Both the position numbers and the translations under genes were made by a program. A stretch of DNA of 51,830 nt from Saprospiraceae bacterium (GTDB taxonomy: Bacteria > Bacteroidota > Bacteroidia > Chitinophagales > Saprospiraceae), in NCBI GenBank assembly GCA_018057925.1, contig JAGPCT010000021.1, forward strand, positions 1 to 51,830, given 5' to 3'. Of this stretch, positions 27,340 to 36,812 are shown piece after piece. The notes below the pieces were generated by a model, which worked only from the letters and a program-made list of their open reading frames with translations, did not search any database and was not told the origin of the DNA. How positions within the stretch are numbered: position 1 is the first letter of the stretch; each line of letters starts with the position of its first letter.

Positions 27340-27711
27340 TTGAAATTTATCTATATATTTTTAGGAAGCGGTCTGGGAGGTTTGATTCGATTCGGTTTGG
27401 GAAAATGGATAAATTCATGGCATAATAGTAACTTCCCTTTTGGAACCTTTGTTGTTAATATATTAGCTTGTTTGGTGCTTGGTTTTGTGGTGGGGCTTGC
27501 CGATAACCGACAACTTATTTCAACGGAATCCAAATTATTTTGGGTGATTGGATTCTGTGGAGGATTCAGTACGTTCTCTACTTTCAGCAATGAGACACTC
27601 ACGTTATACCAGTCTGGAAATCATATTGTTAACATAACATATATTGTAACGAGTGTGATTGTATGCCTTGTGGCTACCTATCTCGGATTTGCTGTGGCTG
27701 ACAAAGTCTGA
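27340..27711 (+). CDS. crcB: Fluoride ion channel CrcB (Fluc)
   Basis: 123 residues with four membrane helices, the usual size for one subunit of the dual-topology Fluc dimer. Diagnostic segments are GSGLGGLIRFGLGKWI, PFGTFVVNILACLVLGF (pore Asn) and GFCGGFSTFSTFSNET (Phe-box and Na-binding region). It exports fluoride passively. The start appears to be TTG 27340, since the preceding 118 bp has no in-frame ATG and the residues MKFIYIFLGSGLGG align at the N-terminus. No convincing fluoride riboswitch was found upstream. Confidence 0.93.
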   Translation: MKFIYIFLGSGLGGLIRFGLGKWINSWHNSNFPFGTFVVNILACLVLGFVVGLADNRQLISTESKLFWVIGFCGGFSTFSTFSNETLTLYQSGNHIVNITYIVTSVIVCLVATYLGFAVADKV

Positions 27712-27714
27712 CAT

Positions 27715-27865
27715 GTATAATGCGGAATTGTATCTTCATTGCGAATTCAGCAATCGAAGTTTCTCAAAACTGAAGAGCATTGATCGTATGGGAAATCCCT
27801 ATGTACGAATCATAAATCATGTCTGTATTCTATTGTTGAATTTGGGTTCAGCCCGAAATTGCAAA
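27715..27865 (+). repeat. Dispersed repeat family 1 copy
   Basis: Contains GCGAATTCAGCAATCGAAG, GAGCATTGATCGTATGGG, TATGTACGAATCATAAATCA and ends GAATTTGGGTTC, in the same order as the copy at 29745-29915. It immediately follows crcB and may end its transcript. Nothing coding is seen. Confidence 0.55.
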
Positions 27866-27955
27866 ATGAATTAGAAATAGTTGAAAACTGTTTTTCCGTC
27901 CTGTAGTACATTTCTATAAAAGAACAATTGATATTTGTCCTAAAAATCTTTATAT

Positions 27956-29380
27956 CTATTCTTTCTTTTTTTGGACATAAGGTTGATAATGGTCAGTGAT
28001 GTTCCATTCCTGAAGCATCTTTGAGCCGAAATGAGTGAAGTATGGATTACTTTGTACCTCCCATGACATAAAGTTGCAAGTGTTGTCAAGGCGCACAGTG
28101 TCCACCTGCCGGGCTTCGGATATCATTTCCATGCTTTTCATTTCACATTGATTTTCTTTTTTAATGGCAAGATCCCGGGCAAAAAACACGAGTAAAAAAA
28201 TAGATAATATAGGGGTGAGATATTTTTTGCGGTCGTGGGTAAAAAACTTCATTGACAGTAAATTGACCTGTGTAAAGATGAAAAAAAGAACAGCCAATGC
28301 TGGCAGTGAAGTATCACTTCTGATGATATAAGGGCGGTATGGTCGATATCCACCTAAAGGTAATAAGGCAATATAAACAATAATTATTGCCAGTAAAATG
28401 AGGTGCTCTTTTTGAAATGGAGCATACATGCTTTTATAATGCCGGTTTAGTATAAAGCTTAATATTATAGTATATATCAGCAACAGAGAAAGTCCGGGCA
28501 TATAAGTGAGAAGGATATATATGCCTTGAAAAAGAAGTTTGTATCGTGCTAAAAGATCCGGTGCATCAGCATTAGGAGCCGATTCCACATTAAAAGTGCC
28601 CAGATAATAGACGTACAAACTAAAAATCATTGTAAAAGCAATCAGGATAGTTTCACGAGTTTTGAATAGGAGGAAGAACCCGCTGAGACCTGGATTTTTC
28701 ATCCATGTTATTAGAAGAACAGCACCCCCAAATAATATAAACAAAGGCGGCATCAAAGGCCCGTCTAAAGCGATATACATGGCAAAAAGCCCTAATAATA
28801 CGCATTTTGTAGGAGAGATTCTATCGGATTTGGGCGCTTGCACCCATCGATAAATCGGATAATAAAAAAGCATAAACAGGGCAACAGGCCACAGATAGAA
28901 AAATACATAAGTCGTTGCTTGATCTACGGTACGCATCACGTCATAGAAGCCCCGATACTGAATAAGAGGTAGAATGAGAATGGGAGTGAATAAAAATACT
29001 CTTCCAAAGGTTTTAGTATGTACCTGATTATACAAGGTAAATGCTGTAACAAAGGCCATCATTGCTATCATCTTAAACAGGGCTGATGCCAGATAGACAC
29101 TTTCAATAGGATTGACCACATATTGCAACAGCTGTGGTACGTGATGGTAGTATAGGTGCATCGTCCAATGCGCCATGCTCCGTCCGGCACCGCCAATTAA
29201 ATCACCGTCCTGAATGGTCTTTAGACCGGTTGGGTCGCCCAAGACCTGACTATACCAGTCGGCCGGTACAACTATAGCCACTAAATCGCCATCTATGGGC
29301 GTAAAGTAATATTGAAGAAAATTGATTACAAGTTCTACAAGAATAAAAAGCATCCAAACCAAAGGAAGTATTTTCTTCAT
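27956..29380 (-). CDS. Polytopic membrane protein of unknown function
   Basis: About 474 residues from ATG at 29380 (the frame extends 14 codons further upstream without improving the start). Eleven or so hydrophobic segments; the first is KKILPLVWMLFILVELVINFLQYYF. A large first outside loop carries DGDLIGGAGRSMAHWTMHLYYH. The architecture (conserved acidic and His residues in the first loop, many helices, short soluble C-terminus) resembles uncharacterised GT-C-like or DUF6056-type membrane proteins, but I cannot assign it. The soluble tail (about 410-474) contains two Cys (NQCEMK, NTCNFM). It is transcribed alone between two repeat-filled gaps. Confidence 0.7.
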   Translation of the reverse strand: MKKILPLVWMLFILVELVINFLQYYFTPIDGDLVAIVVPADWYSQVLGDPTGLKTIQDGDLIGGAGRSMAHWTMHLYYHHVPQLLQYVVNPIESVYLASALFKMIAMMAFVTAFTLYNQVHTKTFGRVFLFTPILILPLIQYRGFYDVMRTVDQATTYVFFYLWPVALFMLFYYPIYRWVQAPKSDRISPTKCVLLGLFAMYIALDGPLMPPLFILFGGAVLLITWMKNPGLSGFFLLFKTRETILIAFTMIFSLYVYYLGTFNVESAPNADAPDLLARYKLLFQGIYILLTYMPGLSLLLIYTIILSFILNRHYKSMYAPFQKEHLILLAIIIVYIALLPLGGYRPYRPYIIRSDTSLPALAVLFFIFTQVNLLSMKFFTHDRKKYLTPILSIFLLVFFARDLAIKKENQCEMKSMEMISEARQVDTVRLDNTCNFMSWEVQSNPYFTHFGSKMLQEWNITDHYQPYVQKKKE

Positions 29381-29744
29381 AAATATTATATTCGGAATAT
29401 TATCAAACCTGAATTTACACAAACTTTACGTTGTAAATGTAAATCAATTTTTAAATCTTTGTCATGATAAGGCTAAATTCACAAGGTATTTGAAACTTTT
29501 ACTTTCATCCGAACTCAATGAGCATTTCTAACTTGTCGATCCTAAGGTTATATCCTTTTAATTAGAAAATCTTTTCATACAATTGATGTAAGTTTTTATA
29601 TAGCAAATGTCAATTCGTTGTATATAATGTTTATATTTGACTAAATTATTCAGAGTAATTATTCCTTTTATTTTTGTTAATTATACTAAAATGACTTGAA
29701 ATTGACCACTTACTCTTCTTGTCCACTTTAAGGGTGTTGGGGTA

Positions 29745-29915
29745 AACAAGGATATTAAACCCGAATTCAGTAGTAAAGGTTTTTAAAAACCGCATAGTGC
29801 TGATTATGAGGGTTAATCCCGATATACGAATCGTTTCAATGGTTTCTGTAAACCATTGATTACGAGTCGTAAATCGATTCCGCATTAGACAAATGCGGAA
29901 TTTGGGTTAAAGGGT
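29745..29915 (+). repeat. Dispersed repeat family 1, best-preserved copy
   Basis: About 170 bp. It begins AAACCCGAATTCAGTAG, passes through GTGCTGATTATGAGGGTTAA, GATATACGAATCGTTTCAAT and TCCGCATTAGACAAATGCGGA (an internal near-palindrome at about 29878-29898) and ends GAATTTGGGTTAAA. The ends are inverted relative to each other (AAACCC-AATTC against GAATTTGGGTT), so it looks MITE- or REP-like. It fills much of the 635-bp gap 29381-30015; the rest is AT-rich with no gene seen. Confidence 0.65.
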
Positions 29916-30015
29916 CAAATTATTTTCCGATTAGTATAAGTCTTAAGAATCATTTTAATAAATCCATTGTTTACATAAGAAAGGGAAGATTCAACATTTA
30001 GAAATTTTTTAAAGA

Positions 30016-32364
30016 ATGATCATGAAAAAATTAATTACGGCACTTTTATACTTGACATTTGCCTTCAATATTGTACAAGCGCAACAGAAAGTCGTCCTGA
30101 TAGAAGAAGGTACAGGGACGTGGTGTCAATATTGTCCTCGAGGCGATGTATATGCTCAAGAATTACAAAAGAAGTATCCGGGACAGTTTGTATTTGTATC
30201 TATTCACTTTGGCGATCCAATGGAATACATTGCATATTCGGATGCTATGCCTTTTTCCGGTTTGCCGTCAGCTTGGCTCAATCGCAATACCATCACAGAA
30301 TTGAAGCCTTTTGAGACATTAAAGCAAGACATGGAAACTCAATTGGCTAAAACGCCCCCTGCGTCTATTGATGTGAAGACAAATTGGAATGATTCCAATA
30401 GGGAACTTAAAATGGATGTTGTTGCCAATTTTACACAACCATTATCAGGAGATTATAGATTGGCTGCAATCGTAGTAGAAAGTGGAGTAACAGGGAATAC
30501 TCCGGGTTACAATCAGGTGAATGCATATTCCGGTGGTGCCTTTGGTGAAATGGGCGGTTACGAAAATTTGCCGGATCCCATACCTTCCTCTATTGTGACG
30601 TACAATCACGTCGCTCGGTATCTTGCCGGTGGCATCAATGGCGATTCAAGTAGCTTACCTATCAACATATCCGCCGGCGAAACCCACCAATACTCATACA
30701 CATACAAGGTGCCTGATGATTACGAAGACGATTATATCCGCGTGATAGGTGTATTGGTCAATGTGGCGACAGGAGAGGTACTTAATGCCGGTATCAGTGA
30801 CTACATTGAAGGTTATGCTAATGGTAAGCCATTTTTCCAATCAAGTCCCAAGAAAATGGGTTTTCTCGGCTCACAATATGAATATGATATTGTAGCCCAT
30901 GACCCTGATTATGATGCATTGAAAATCACTGCTGTCGGTTCATTGCCACAGGGTTTAAGTTTGACTGATTTGGGCAATGGAAATGCCAGGATTTCAGGAG
31001 TGCCTACCACATTGGGGACATATAAGATTGAACTGGAGCTTAAGGATGGGACTTGGACGGAAACACAAGATTATGACTTGATAGTCGGAAATAGTGAGGG
31101 AGATTGGGTGCAAGTAGGTCAAAAAGGAATCAATGGCTTTGCTCCTGCAGTAGTAGATATGGAAATGACCAAAGACGGTGTTCCATTCGTGATGGCATCC
31201 AATTTTTCCAAATCAATTATTTCTGTATATGAATTGAAAGATGACAAGTGGATTAAGTTAGGTAAAGATATTGACGGTGATGCTTATCAGGCCTGTATGA
31301 CGATGGGTGAAAAAGAACCCGTTGTGTTCAGTAACGGAATAGCGAGTAAATGGGATGGAACACAGTGGAATCAAATGGGGGATAAGATTCCGGGTGATTA
31401 TTATATTTTCCCGGATATCATTCGTGCCGGGGATGGTACTTACTTTACCGTATTTTTTGCTCCCTCCGACAATCAGACACATACATATCAATATGATGGC
31501 TCCGCATGGAAATTTGTCGGCGACGTAGCTGATAAATATACAGTATGGAATAGATTGAAGCTTGACCGAAAAGGCAATCCTCTCATTATTTATGGTATAG
31601 ATGGTGTAAATATTGCCTATTCTCAGGCATCTCTTTGGGAAGGAGGCAAGTGGAATGTTTTAGGACAAGGACATATAGATACGGTACAGACTTACTTTGA
31701 TCATGATATCGCCATGGATAAGAATGGTGATATCTATGCCGTTCTTACGTATGGTCAAACCGATCAATTCCTGAATGTGTACGAGTTGGATCAGGATGAT
31801 AAAAAATGGGAATTGGAAAAGTTCAACTTGTCGGGTGGTGCATCCGGAAGATGTGAAATTGAAGGTGACGATCAAGGAAATATATTTGTCGCCTATAGGG
31901 ATGAAAGCAATTCAGGCAAAACTTCCGTTCAGAAATACGATGGTGAAGAGTGGTCTTTTGTCGGTAATCCCGGATTTACAGAGATAGCAAAAGAACAAAA
32001 TTTGGTCATTGACCCAAAAGGTGTGCCTTATGTTGCATACACTGACGCATCTTTGAGCAATCAAGTCAATGTCAAAAAGTATGAAGCCGTAACATCAGCT
32101 ATTCAGGTTGCTTCCAAAGCTGATTATAATCTGAAGATGTATCCCAATCCTACACACGGCAATTTGTTTATTCAGACTTCCAAAGCAGATTCCTATCAGG
32201 TATTCAACACCTTTGGGCAACAACTTAAGTCCGGTAGGTTAACAAGATTTAAAGATGTCGAATATTCTTCGGTTGACCTTTCAAATCTCCCATCCGGCGT
32301 GTATTATATTTTTATATCCGGACAATATGGCGTCCAGACGGGGAAAGTTATTCTGTTGAAATAA
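30016..32364 (+). CDS. Omp28-like thioredoxin-fold surface protein with T9SS sorting domain
   Basis: 782 residues. Signal peptide (LITALLYLTFAFNIVQAQ) after ATG 30016; ATG 30022 is equally possible. Residues about 20-110 form an Omp28/thioredoxin-like domain with CxxC in GTWCQYCPRGD. An Omp28 C-terminal beta region follows (to about 265), then a cadherin/Ig-like putative domain (about 270-355, DYDALKITAVGSLPQGLSL). A large repeat-rich beta region resembling a propeller comes next (about 360-690, recurring W-x-x-x-G units such as KWIKLGKD, QWNQMGDK, AWKFVGDV, EWSFVGNP). The T9SS type A sorting domain ends it (YPNPTHGN, then DLSNLPSGVYYIFI and GKVILLK). It is probably secreted and surface-anchored, with a possible thiol-redox role. 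Confidence 0.87.
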   Translation: MIMKKLITALLYLTFAFNIVQAQQKVVLIEEGTGTWCQYCPRGDVYAQELQKKYPGQFVFVSIHFGDPMEYIAYSDAMPFSGLPSAWLNRNTITELKPFETLKQDMETQLAKTPPASIDVKTNWNDSNRELKMDVVANFTQPLSGDYRLAAIVVESGVTGNTPGYNQVNAYSGGAFGEMGGYENLPDPIPSSIVTYNHVARYLAGGINGDSSSLPINISAGETHQYSYTYKVPDDYEDDYIRVIGVLVNVATGEVLNAGISDYIEGYANGKPFFQSSPKKMGFLGSQYEYDIVAHDPDYDALKITAVGSLPQGLSLTDLGNGNARISGVPTTLGTYKIELELKDGTWTETQDYDLIVGNSEGDWVQVGQKGINGFAPAVVDMEMTKDGVPFVMASNFSKSIISVYELKDDKWIKLGKDIDGDAYQACMTMGEKEPVVFSNGIASKWDGTQWNQMGDKIPGDYYIFPDIIRAGDGTYFTVFFAPSDNQTHTYQYDGSAWKFVGDVADKYTVWNRLKLDRKGNPLIIYGIDGVNIAYSQASLWEGGKWNVLGQGHIDTVQTYFDHDIAMDKNGDIYAVLTYGQTDQFLNVYELDQDDKKWELEKFNLSGGASGRCEIEGDDQGNIFVAYRDESNSGKTSVQKYDGEEWSFVGNPGFTEIAKEQNLVIDPKGVPYVAYTDASLSNQVNVKKYEAVTSAIQVASKADYNLKMYPNPTHGNLFIQTSKADSYQVFNTFGQQLKSGRLTRFKDVEYSSVDLSNLPSGVYYIFISGQYGVQTGKVILLK

Positions 32365-32396
32365 TAGGATACCAATGTGATGACAATCGACTGTAT

Positions 32397-32449
32397 AACC
32401 CAAATTCCTATTAAGGCAACTACCGGTTACTTTAATAGGAATTTGGGTT
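32397..32449. terminator. Strong 17-bp hairpin after the Omp28-like gene
   Basis: The arms 32397-32413 and 32433-32449 are perfectly complementary (AACCCAAATTCCTATTA and its complement) around a 19-nt loop. It lies 33 bp after the stop codon. There is no long T run, so it may end transcripts in either direction or be a repeat family 1-related palindrome, since its ends share the AACCC-AATTC motif. Confidence 0.6.
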
Positions 32450-32575
32450 CTATGCCCATCACTGCTTGTGAAATAATCACTTACATTTAAAGTTTGATTG
32501 ATTCCGGGCTTATCAATTGTTTTCTTAAAACTTGTTCAAAATTTGCTGAACAGGCAAAATAGTCCGCATGCCTCA

Positions 32576-33232
32576 TCAAACAATCAAGGATTGAGGGTCT
32601 GCACCAAGGCTGACAAGCTCCGTTGTAACGTCTTCAACAAAATTAACCGGTCCGCAGACATAGAAACGTCCATCAAAGCTGCCAATCATATCTATGAGTA
32701 ACTTCCTGTCAATCCACCTTTCCCGAAACCCAATGACGCCTTGCCTGGTGAAAACGTTGATATACGCTGCTCCCAACATCTTATATAACTCATTGCCGAG
32801 GATAATATCATCAGCACTTCGATTAGAATAAATCAGGCCTATTCCTCTTACATTATGGCTGTAATAAAGGGCTCTAAAAAAAGAAATAAATGGAGTGATT
32901 CCTGTTCCTGCTGCAAGGAAAATGCCTGCTCCCTTATACTCTATTGTGCCGAAAAGGTCGTGTATCCATAACTCAGCACCATTATGCAATAAAGCGAGCT
33001 GTTCGGTAAAGCCCTTCCTTTCATTGTATATCTTGATGATAAATTCTAGATATGGCCAATCATTGAGTGAGGTTGGCGTAAATGGCCTGATCTCATTTTC
33101 CCATCCGGGGATGTTCATGGATAGATGAACTGATTGACCGGGTCGATATATCATCCCGGCAGGCTTTTCAACCACAAATCGCTTGACATTATGTGTGATG
33201 TATTGACTACTTAATATTTTTATTTTATCCAT
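32576..33232 (-). CDS. Ferredoxin-reductase-like FAD/NAD(P)H oxidoreductase
   Basis: 218 residues in the FNR fold. The FAD-binding motif is RPFTPTS (R-x-(Y/F)-(T/S)), with PGQSVHLS before it. The nucleotide-binding half has FLAAGTGITPFISFFRAL and the C-terminal FYVCGPVNFVEDV. There is no ferredoxin domain, so electrons must pass to a separate partner. The hemerythrin-domain gene lies 133 bp upstream on the same strand and could be that partner or share regulation. Its strand opposes the Omp28-like gene, with the hairpin between them. Confidence 0.88.
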   Translation of the reverse strand: MDKIKILSSQYITHNVKRFVVEKPAGMIYRPGQSVHLSMNIPGWENEIRPFTPTSLNDWPYLEFIIKIYNERKGFTEQLALLHNGAELWIHDLFGTIEYKGAGIFLAAGTGITPFISFFRALYYSHNVRGIGLIYSNRSADDIILGNELYKMLGAAYINVFTRQGVIGFRERWIDRKLLIDMIGSFDGRFYVCGPVNFVEDVTTELVSLGADPQSLIV

Positions 33233-33364
33233 AATGTCTGTCGAAGATTGAGCATTTTCTTTCTATTCTTTTAAACTTTGTTGAAAAGAAAGTAAAGTAC
33301 GGAATTATTGGTAAAATAACAAATATATAAGGATGAAAAAGGGTTTGATTCTATATAACTCCTA

Positions 33365-33871
33365 TTATAACAATATTTGATCATAATCAAATCCTGCTCT
33401 GTTGACAGCCCTCTTTGTAGCTTCTAAGGCATATTCCGCTTTGTTAAATGGATGGACAGGCACATCAGTAATATTTTTAAGCTGCTCTAATAAAAAATAT
33501 ACTTCGCCATGCGTTAGATTTTCACAGGCCTCATACATGCCACCTTTCTGCTCTTCAAGTTCATCGTGAATTTCTAAGATATGGCGTATTACGCGGATAA
33601 CAGCTTCATTGGGCGGTACAACCATCAGAGAAGTGAGGGCGCCATGATCCAATCGTAATTTTGCCGCAAGGGGCAGTGGAACGCCACCATTGGCTTTTTG
33701 AGCCGCCGGAAAAAGAACCTTTTCTTCCATCTTGATGTGTTTCAAAAGCCCGGTTCTAAACTGATGATACAGCTCTTCATCAATATTGTCAATATCCTCA
33801 GTGGCACGGTCAAGTAAAACTTCAATGCGACGGTGATCAGCGGTAAAGAAATCATACAGTAATTTACTCAT
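33365..33871 (-). CDS. Hemerythrin-like domain protein
   Basis: 168 residues, a four-helix hemerythrin/HHE domain. Predicted di-iron ligands are visible as DHRRIE (first His), LLKHIKMEEKVLFP (His and Glu), RLDHGAL (His) and ILEIHDELEEQKGGMYEACE (His and Glu). Such proteins bind O2 or NO, or protect against nitrosative and oxidative stress. The flavin reductase gene follows on the same strand 133 bp downstream, which suggests a two-gene stress module with a reductase feeding the di-iron protein (inference). The C-terminal ~40 residues extend past the four-helix core. Confidence 0.87.
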   Translation of the reverse strand: MSKLLYDFFTADHRRIEVLLDRATEDIDNIDEELYHQFRTGLLKHIKMEEKVLFPAAQKANGGVPLPLAAKLRLDHGALTSLMVVPPNEAVIRVIRHILEIHDELEEQKGGMYEACENLTHGEVYFLLEQLKNITDVPVHPFNKAEYALEATKRAVNRAGFDYDQILL

Positions 33872-34054
33872 TCAGATTAACTCGTTTCTAATAGTGAAAA
33901 GTAAAGGTATCAAAATAAAAAAGGGATTTCATAATAAAATCTCAATATTATTCTAATTTGCTGATGAAAATAAGGATATTGGATAGAAAGTCAATGTATT
34001 GTAAAAAATATTTCGCCTTGTGAGGATGATATGCTATAAAGGACCAATTTATTA

Positions 34055-34165
34055 TACCAAATTGATTTATTAATCAGTTCAACATTTTTGGGTATAATTT
34101 CTACTTTTAACAGTCATTTATCAAACATTTCGCATTTGTTTATGTGTAATTTGGGATTAAAATGA
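34055..34165 (+). repeat. Fragments of repeat families 2 and 1
   Basis: ATACCAAATTGATTTATTAA and AGTTCAACATTTTTGGG match the start of family 2 (compare 42722). CATTTCGCATTTGTTTATG with TGTAATTTGGGATTAAA matches the end of family 1. They sit in the 394-bp gap between the hemerythrin gene and the hydroxyproline operon. Confidence 0.5.
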
Positions 34166-34199
34166 GAAAAAGAAAGTTTGGAGATAAATGAGGTCATTA

Positions 34200-34234
34200 T
34201 TGGTAACTTTATCAATTTATTCATCTTATTTTTG
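34200..34234 (+). promoter_or_regulatory. Likely promoter of the hydroxyproline operon
   Basis: TATTTTTG at 34227-34234 matches the Bacteroidota -7 box TAnnTTTG. A TTG at 34200-34202 lies 24 bp upstream, slightly longer than the usual -33 spacing. The ATG follows 31 bp after the -7 box. No operator or adjacent regulator gene was recognised. Confidence 0.5.
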
Positions 34235-34265
34235 TAAGTAATTTCAATAATTAAAAAATATAGGT

Positions 34266-35174
34266 ATGTTATTTCAGTGGAAAGGTGTTATGCCGGCTTT
34301 AACAACAAAATTTACACAATCGGACGACTTAGATCTGGTATTATTTAAAAAGAATCTTGATGCTCAAATGCGAGCGGGTGTGACGGGCATAATTTTGGGT
34401 GGAACACTCGGAGAAGCCAGTGTGTTGACCACTGAAGAAAAGAAAAGGCTTGTGACATTTGCCGTAGAACAAGTTGAAGGTAGAATACCCATTATTTTGA
34501 ATATAGCTGAGGGTAGCACACGGCTAGCAATGGAACAAGTTGCACTTGGAAAAGAGTGGGGAGTGAGTGGCCTGATGGTGCTGCCACCTATGCGTTATGT
34601 GCCTGACCACCGGGAATTGGTTACATATTTTAAAGCCATCGCCAATAGTACTGATCTTCCGATTATGTTGTACAATAATCCGGTAGATTATAAGACTTTA
34701 ATTACACTTGATGCCTTTGAAGATTTAACACAATGTTCTAATATAATGGCAGTCAAGGAAAGCACACGCGATGTTACCAACCTTATCCGGATGCGGAATA
34801 GATTTGGTGACAGGTACAAAATTCTTTGTGGTGTCGATACATTGACTTATGAAGAATTGGCAGCCGGAGCGGATGGTTTGGTTGCCGGGTTAGTATGTGC
34901 CTTTCCGGATGAAACGGTAGCAATATACAACTTGATGAAGGCAGGCCGATATGTTGAAGCTTTAGAGATTTATCAATGGTTTATGCCTTTGCTTGAATTG
35001 GATATTCAACCCAAGCTGGTACAATATATTAAACTAGCGGAGCAGCAAGTCGGATTGGGAAGTGAGCATGTTCGGGCGCCTCGTTTGCCATTGGTGGGTG
35101 AAGAAAGGGAGCAAGTCCTAAGTATTATCGATAGGGGTATAGCAACACGTCCGGATGTTTCAAAGTTTATTTGA
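34266..35174 (+). CDS. DapA-family lyase, likely 1-pyrroline-4-hydroxy-2-carboxylate deaminase
   Basis: 302 residues of the DHDPS/N-acetylneuraminate lyase family. Seen are the GGTLGEASVLTTEEKKRL motif, the proton-relay Tyr in LYNNPVDYKT and the Schiff-base Lys in MAVKESTRD, then CGVDTLTYEELAAGADG. Family members act in lysine synthesis, sugar-acid breakdown or hydroxyproline breakdown. The three following genes supply the other steps of hydroxyproline degradation, so the best role is deamination of 1-pyrroline-4-hydroxy-2-carboxylate to 2-oxoglutarate semialdehyde. That assignment rests on context; the sequence alone gives the family. The gap to the next gene is 123 bp. Confidence 0.85.
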   Translation: MLFQWKGVMPALTTKFTQSDDLDLVLFKKNLDAQMRAGVTGIILGGTLGEASVLTTEEKKRLVTFAVEQVEGRIPIILNIAEGSTRLAMEQVALGKEWGVSGLMVLPPMRYVPDHRELVTYFKAIANSTDLPIMLYNNPVDYKTLITLDAFEDLTQCSNIMAVKESTRDVTNLIRMRNRFGDRYKILCGVDTLTYEELAAGADGLVAGLVCAFPDETVAIYNLMKAGRYVEALEIYQWFMPLLELDIQPKLVQYIKLAEQQVGLGSEHVRAPRLPLVGEEREQVLSIIDRGIATRPDVSKFI

Positions 35175-35297
35175 ATTATATTTTCTGATAATCATTTGAC
35201 CGTGTAAAATTTTCTGATTAATAATCCTTCTAAAACTTATATTGTTGGATGATTGGGAAGAAAAGAGTAATTTTATTCAAAATATTTATTCAAAAAA

Positions 35298-36782
35298 ATG
35301 AATCAACCAAAGTGGGTCTTAGACCAAATAGTGGGTAAAGCCCAAGAGGCATATTCTTTTATGAAAAAGACGACAGTGAAGGAACGAATGCTGTTTATGC
35401 AGTCGGTGGCTGATTCCATTGAAGGCTTAGGACAAGAGTTGATAGATGCTGCACATGAAGAGACTGCATTGCCACATGCTCGGCTGGTAGGAGAAAAAGG
35501 GCGTACAGTGGGACAATGGAGAGCCTATGCCGGTGCGGTAGGGCAAGGAAGATACGTCGAAGCCTGTATTGATACGAAAAACACGGAAAAAGGGAAAAAT
35601 GATATACGTAAATGTAATATAGGTATTGGTCCGGTACTTGTTTTTGGGGCGAGTAATTTTCCATTTGCGTTCTCTACGGCAGGTGGGGATACGGCGAGCG
35701 CTATCGGTGCCGGATGTCCTGTTATTGTCAAGGCTCATCCGGGGCATCCTCGTACCTCACAACTTATGGCCGATGCAATTACTAAGGTAGTTGGCGTATT
35801 TGGTTGGCCTCAAGGCGTTTTTTCTCATTTTGTAGGCGAATATATTGAGGGAAGTGATGAGAGGACGGGAAGCTATCTTACAGCGCATCCGGGCATCAAA
35901 GCAGTAGGATTTACGGGATCTTTCAGGGCGGGTAAGGCATTGTTTGATATTGCCAAACAGCGATCTGAACCCATTCCGGTATTTGCTGAAATGGGGAGTA
36001 TCAATCCAGTATTTGCTTTTACAAATGCATTGGAACAAAGAGCAGAAGCTTTAGCAGTTGAATATGTATCATCTTTGACTTTGGGTGTTGGACAGTTTTG
36101 TACCAATCCGGGTGTCTTCATTGCAGTAAGAGGCGATGGTATGGATCGCTTCAAAATAGCCTTAACCAAAGCCATTGAACCTTTAGCGCCGGCAACGATG
36201 CTCAACAAAGGTATTTATGAACATTATCAAAAAAATAAGACATTACTACATCAGCAAGCCGGAGTTAATGTATTGGCAGAAGCAATAGATGAAGGAGTGG
36301 AAGGTCAAGGACGGCCAAAAGTATTGTTGGTGTCGGCACAAGTTATTTTAGGCAATACAGTTTTAAGTGAGGAGGTATTTGGGCCTTTTGGCATCGTCGT
36401 CGAAACCGAAAATTATGGAGAGGTGTATGACTTTGCCCGCCAGCTAAAAGGGCAATTGACGGTGACATTGGCAGCTACTGAAGACGACTTAAATGCCCAC
36501 CCGGACATTATCGATAGTCTTAAAGATAAGGCCGGAAGGTTGTTGTTCAATGGTATGCCGACAGGAGTCGAAGTAGTCAATGCCATGCAACATGGCGGTC
36601 CATTTCCGGCAAGCACAGACATAAGGTTTACTTCGGTTGGACCCGATGCTATAAAACGCTTTGTAAGACCTATTTCATTCCAAAACTGGCCGGAACAAAT
36701 GCTACCGGACGAATTAAAAGACAGCAATCCCTTGCATATATTGCGAATTGTCGATGGACAAAATACGCCACAACCATTGTAA
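35298..36782 (+). CDS. 2-oxoglutarate semialdehyde dehydrogenase (NAD(P)+ aldehyde dehydrogenase)
   Basis: 494 residues of the aldehyde dehydrogenase superfamily in the KGSADH-type subgroup. Visible are VFGASNFPFAFSTAGGDTASA (N-terminal cofactor region), VKAHPGHPRTS, the Gly-motif GFTGSFRAG, catalytic Glu in FAEMGSINPVF and catalytic Cys in GVGQFCTNPG. The enzyme oxidises 2-oxoglutarate semialdehyde to 2-oxoglutarate, the last step of trans-4-hydroxyproline (and some sugar) degradation. It is second in a four-gene cluster, 30 bp before the epimerase. Confidence 0.92.
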   Translation: MNQPKWVLDQIVGKAQEAYSFMKKTTVKERMLFMQSVADSIEGLGQELIDAAHEETALPHARLVGEKGRTVGQWRAYAGAVGQGRYVEACIDTKNTEKGKNDIRKCNIGIGPVLVFGASNFPFAFSTAGGDTASAIGAGCPVIVKAHPGHPRTSQLMADAITKVVGVFGWPQGVFSHFVGEYIEGSDERTGSYLTAHPGIKAVGFTGSFRAGKALFDIAKQRSEPIPVFAEMGSINPVFAFTNALEQRAEALAVEYVSSLTLGVGQFCTNPGVFIAVRGDGMDRFKIALTKAIEPLAPATMLNKGIYEHYQKNKTLLHQQAGVNVLAEAIDEGVEGQGRPKVLLVSAQVILGNTVLSEEVFGPFGIVVETENYGEVYDFARQLKGQLTVTLAATEDDLNAHPDIIDSLKDKAGRLLFNGMPTGVEVVNAMQHGGPFPASTDIRFTSVGPDAIKRFVRPISFQNWPEQMLPDELKDSNPLHILRIVDGQNTPQPL

Positions 36783-36812
36783 ATACTTATTTATTCACAA
36801 CTATTTCTATGG

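Noticed and set aside
35395-36727. Long minus-strand open frames within the aldehyde dehydrogenase gene
   Set aside because: They mirror a strongly conserved plus-strand gene and have no family features.
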